From the NCBI GenBank assembly GCA_008933805.1, contig WBUH01000007.1:153847-217846 (forward strand): DNA of 64,000 nucleotides. The letters are read 5' to 3'. Under the pieces are notes generated by a model that had not been told where the DNA came from, did no database searches, and worked only from the letters and a program-made list of their open reading frames with translations. The translations under genes and the position numbers were made by a program. This stretch comes from Bacteroidota bacterium (GTDB lineage: Bacteria; Bacteroidota; Bacteroidia; UBA8524). Shown in pieces: positions 63,269 to 64,000 of this stretch (the stretch's first letter is position 1; each line of letters opens with the position of its first letter).

Positions 63269-63973
63269 TTACTCCACTTTCCTAACCACCAGCAAACCGC
63301 CTTGTTCCTTCAAAACAATCACAAGGCTGCCCCTTTCAATATATTCGCCCAGCGAAGTAGCCGCAAAAATCTTTTCACCTATTTTTATCTTTCCTTGCGG
63401 ACGCAGGTTGTCAAAGCATTCGCCTTGCATACCAATCAACGGATTATCGGGGTTGATGGTAATCGTATTGGCTTTAGAGTCTGCCAAATCATCCGTCAAT
63501 ACCATCCGTTTAAAAAGTTTAGAGCGGAAAAACGATGCCCCGAAAAACAACAAAAACACTATAAACGCACCCAGTGACACTACTACCCGCATGGCAGCCA
63601 TGCCCAAATCGCCGGGGGCACTGTAGCTAAAATCAAACGATACATTGCGCACCAACGCCAGCACCAGCGATATAAACACCACTACTATGCCCGTTATGCC
63701 CACAATGCCAAACCCCGGTATGGCAAACAACTCTACCAGCACCAGTATTACCCCCACTATAAACAACAAAATCTCCCAGTTGGCGGCCAAGCCTTCCAGA
63801 TATAACGGAGCAAAGTACAATGCAGCGGCCACCAAAGCCACTACGGTAGGTAAGCCGAAACCGGGACTTTGCAACTCGTAATAAATGCCTAAAAATATCA
63901 GCAGTATTAATACCCCGCTGGTACCGGGGTGCATCAAAAAGCCCATGATGCCGTCCATAGCAGTGTCCTGCAC
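63269..63973 (-). CDS. NfeD-family membrane protein, C-terminal part
   Basis: 234 residues from a GTG at 63973; the ATG at 63958 is an alternative. Several membrane helices (about 15-130: LLIFLGIYYELQSPGFGLP, LFAIPGFGIVGITGIVV) are followed by the C-terminal NfeD OB-fold (GMQGECFDNLRPQGKIKIGE). Long NfeD proteins carry an N-terminal ClpP-like protease domain just before this point. Here the frame has a TAA at 63995-63997 immediately after five A on the minus strand, and one more base would restore a plausible KKEYDIVEV reading. The gene may be frameshifted or the start may be internal. Confidence 0.75.
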   Translation of the reverse strand: MQDTAMDGIMGFLMHPGTSGVLILLIFLGIYYELQSPGFGLPTVVALVAAALYFAPLYLEGLAANWEILLFIVGVILVLVELFAIPGFGIVGITGIVVVFISLVLALVRNVSFDFSYSAPGDLGMAAMRVVVSLGAFIVFLLFFGASFFRSKLFKRMVLTDDLADSKANTITINPDNPLIGMQGECFDNLRPQGKIKIGEKIFAATSLGEYIERGSLVIVLKEQGGLLVVRKVE

Positions 63974-64000
63974 TTCTACTATATCATATTCTTTTTACCC

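Overview
The window comes from a Bacteroidota chromosome. The evidence is: outer-membrane TonB-dependent receptors with an N-terminal carboxypeptidase-regulatory domain; secreted proteins ending in type IX secretion (T9SS) type A domains or the gliding-associated CHU_C domain; three DUF6089 proteins beside uppS-bamA-ompH-ompH; and several promoters with the phylum's TANNTTTG -7 box. I cannot place it below phylum with confidence. No rRNA, tRNA or CRISPR array was seen.

Layout. (1) 1-8659: a truncated secreted protein and two paralogous TonB-dependent receptors. (2) 8746-22136: a long minus-strand block of envelope and housekeeping genes: pabA/trpG-like, an alpha/beta hydrolase, a CBS protein, a short Omp85 protein, nadK, three DUF6089 paralogs, uppS, bamA, two ompH/skp genes, murI and a 2-hydroxyacid dehydrogenase. 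It makes undecaprenyl carrier, D-glutamate and the outer-membrane assembly machinery. (3) 22254-41008: a surface-glycan region with a YfhO-like membrane protein, several glycosyltransferases, a fucosyltransferase, several methyltransferases, an AsnB-type amidotransferase and a flippase. Two LamG/T9SS proteins and one CHU_C protein are interspersed, and an RsmI-like gene closes the region. (4) 41116-44073: a two-gene minus-strand unit that looks like an accessory island. It encodes a RepA/RecA-like ATPase with a C-terminal HTH, and an AT-rich ABC-type ATPase fused to a class I methyltransferase. (5) 44135-45856: a TetR regulator with its own operator, an isolated paaA and a 37-residue membrane miniprotein. 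(6) 46181-51476: odhB/sucB, a lipoprotein, an FAH-family enzyme, an M23 peptidase, a Bcp peroxiredoxin and a DUF2784 protein. (7) 51477-64000: a repeat array, a large SBBP/PKD/T9SS protein, trpS, pyrB-pyrR, pepF, small hypothetical genes, a PaiB-like protein and the C-terminal half of an NfeD protein that may be frameshifted at the window edge.

The intergenic regions at 45857-46180, 50977-51092, 51477-52339, 55664-55959 and 59288-59670 hold dispersed palindromes and repeat units. They include a perfect 46-bp palindrome and a 145-bp direct repeat bracketing an array of roughly 190-bp units.

The best candidate for something undescribed is the ATPase-methyltransferase fusion with its RepA-like partner (41116-44073). 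It has the look of a defence or conflict system, but that role is inference.
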